Assembly: GCF_033958435.1 (NCBI RefSeq)
Contig: NC_134138.1
Location: 269,553,798-269,617,797, forward strand
DNA: 64,000 nucleotides
Direction: 5' to 3'
Source of the DNA: Carettochelys insculpta
Taxonomy: Eukaryota; Chordata; Testudines; Carettochelyidae
The notes under the pieces: model-generated
What the model was told of the DNA's origin: nothing
What the model saw: the letters and a program-made list of their open reading frames with translations, nothing else
The model's database searches: none
Position numbers and translations under genes: made by a program
In this document: piece after piece, positions 63,851 through 64,000 of the stretch
Layout: the number at the start of each line of letters is the position of its first letter
Position numbering within the stretch: the first letter of the stretch is position 1

Positions 63851-64000
63851 TGTCAGTGTAACTGATGTCCATTGGGGGTGTGAAAAAACACCCCTCTGAG
63901 TGACATACGTCATACTGACGGAAGTATGGGTGTGGGGAGCACTATGTCAGTGGGAGATGCTACCCTGCCAACGTAGCTATCACTGCTTGAGGGAAATGTT
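63851..64000. repeat. MITE-like sequence at window edge
   Basis: ggggtgtgaaaaaacacccc is a perfect short palindrome, followed by a MITE-like tail (atgtcagtgggagatgctac). The element runs off the window. Confidence 0.45.

Noticed and set aside
61865..64000. Search for ACAA1, the mammalian upstream neighbour of MYD88
   Set aside because: No thiolase exon is seen. Only MITE, SINE and LINE fragments are present.

Overview
This window is vertebrate nuclear DNA, most likely from a turtle. It has spliced genes with GT-AG introns and two CpG-rich first exons. The repeats are CR1 LINE 3' ends, MIR-like SINEs, a Penelope-like element (PLE) with a GIY-YIG-type tail, many MITEs, and a SINE with a tRNA-like head and a CR1-like tail, which is the layout of the tortoise pol III SINE. 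The species cannot be named from the sequence alone.

Two complete protein-coding genes are present, both on the minus strand. MYD88 (22349 down to 7650) has five coding exons that join without a break into 299 residues: death domain, intermediate segment and TIR domain. CRY-DASH (61864 down to 28898) has fourteen coding exons that join into 524 residues: photolyase-type N-terminal domain and FAD-binding domain. Every junction was checked for a GT donor, an AG acceptor and codon phase, and no internal stop or frameshift was found in either gene.

Layout: 1-6589 is intergenic sequence downstream of MYD88 with old SINEs and a G-rich minisatellite. 6590-22640 holds MYD88, whose introns carry CR1 fragments, a decayed PLE, MITEs and a degenerate second copy of MYD88's own last exon. 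22640-28897 is intergenic, with a C-rich minisatellite just upstream of MYD88 exon 1 and a probable DNA-transposon remnant of about 2 kb. 28898-61864 is CRY-DASH. Its 8.1-kb first intron contains a GC-rich, dead LINE of probable Tx1/L1 affinity in the opposite orientation. Other introns carry PLE-derived inverted repeats and three copies of one TA-flanked MITE family. 61865-64000 is the CRY-DASH 5' flank, with nested MITEs, the tRNA/CR1 SINE and the C-terminal tail of another non-LTR element.

MYD88 is the cytoplasmic adaptor that couples Toll-like and IL-1 receptors to IRAK kinases. CRY-DASH is a flavoprotein of the photolyase/cryptochrome family. The two genes are adjacent and co-oriented, but nothing suggests that they work together. 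The points most worth a second look are the duplicated, frameshifted MYD88 terminal exon inside intron 4, an apparently perfect 106-bp inverted repeat at 36066-36303, and the repeated pattern of PLE ends arranged as inverted pairs.
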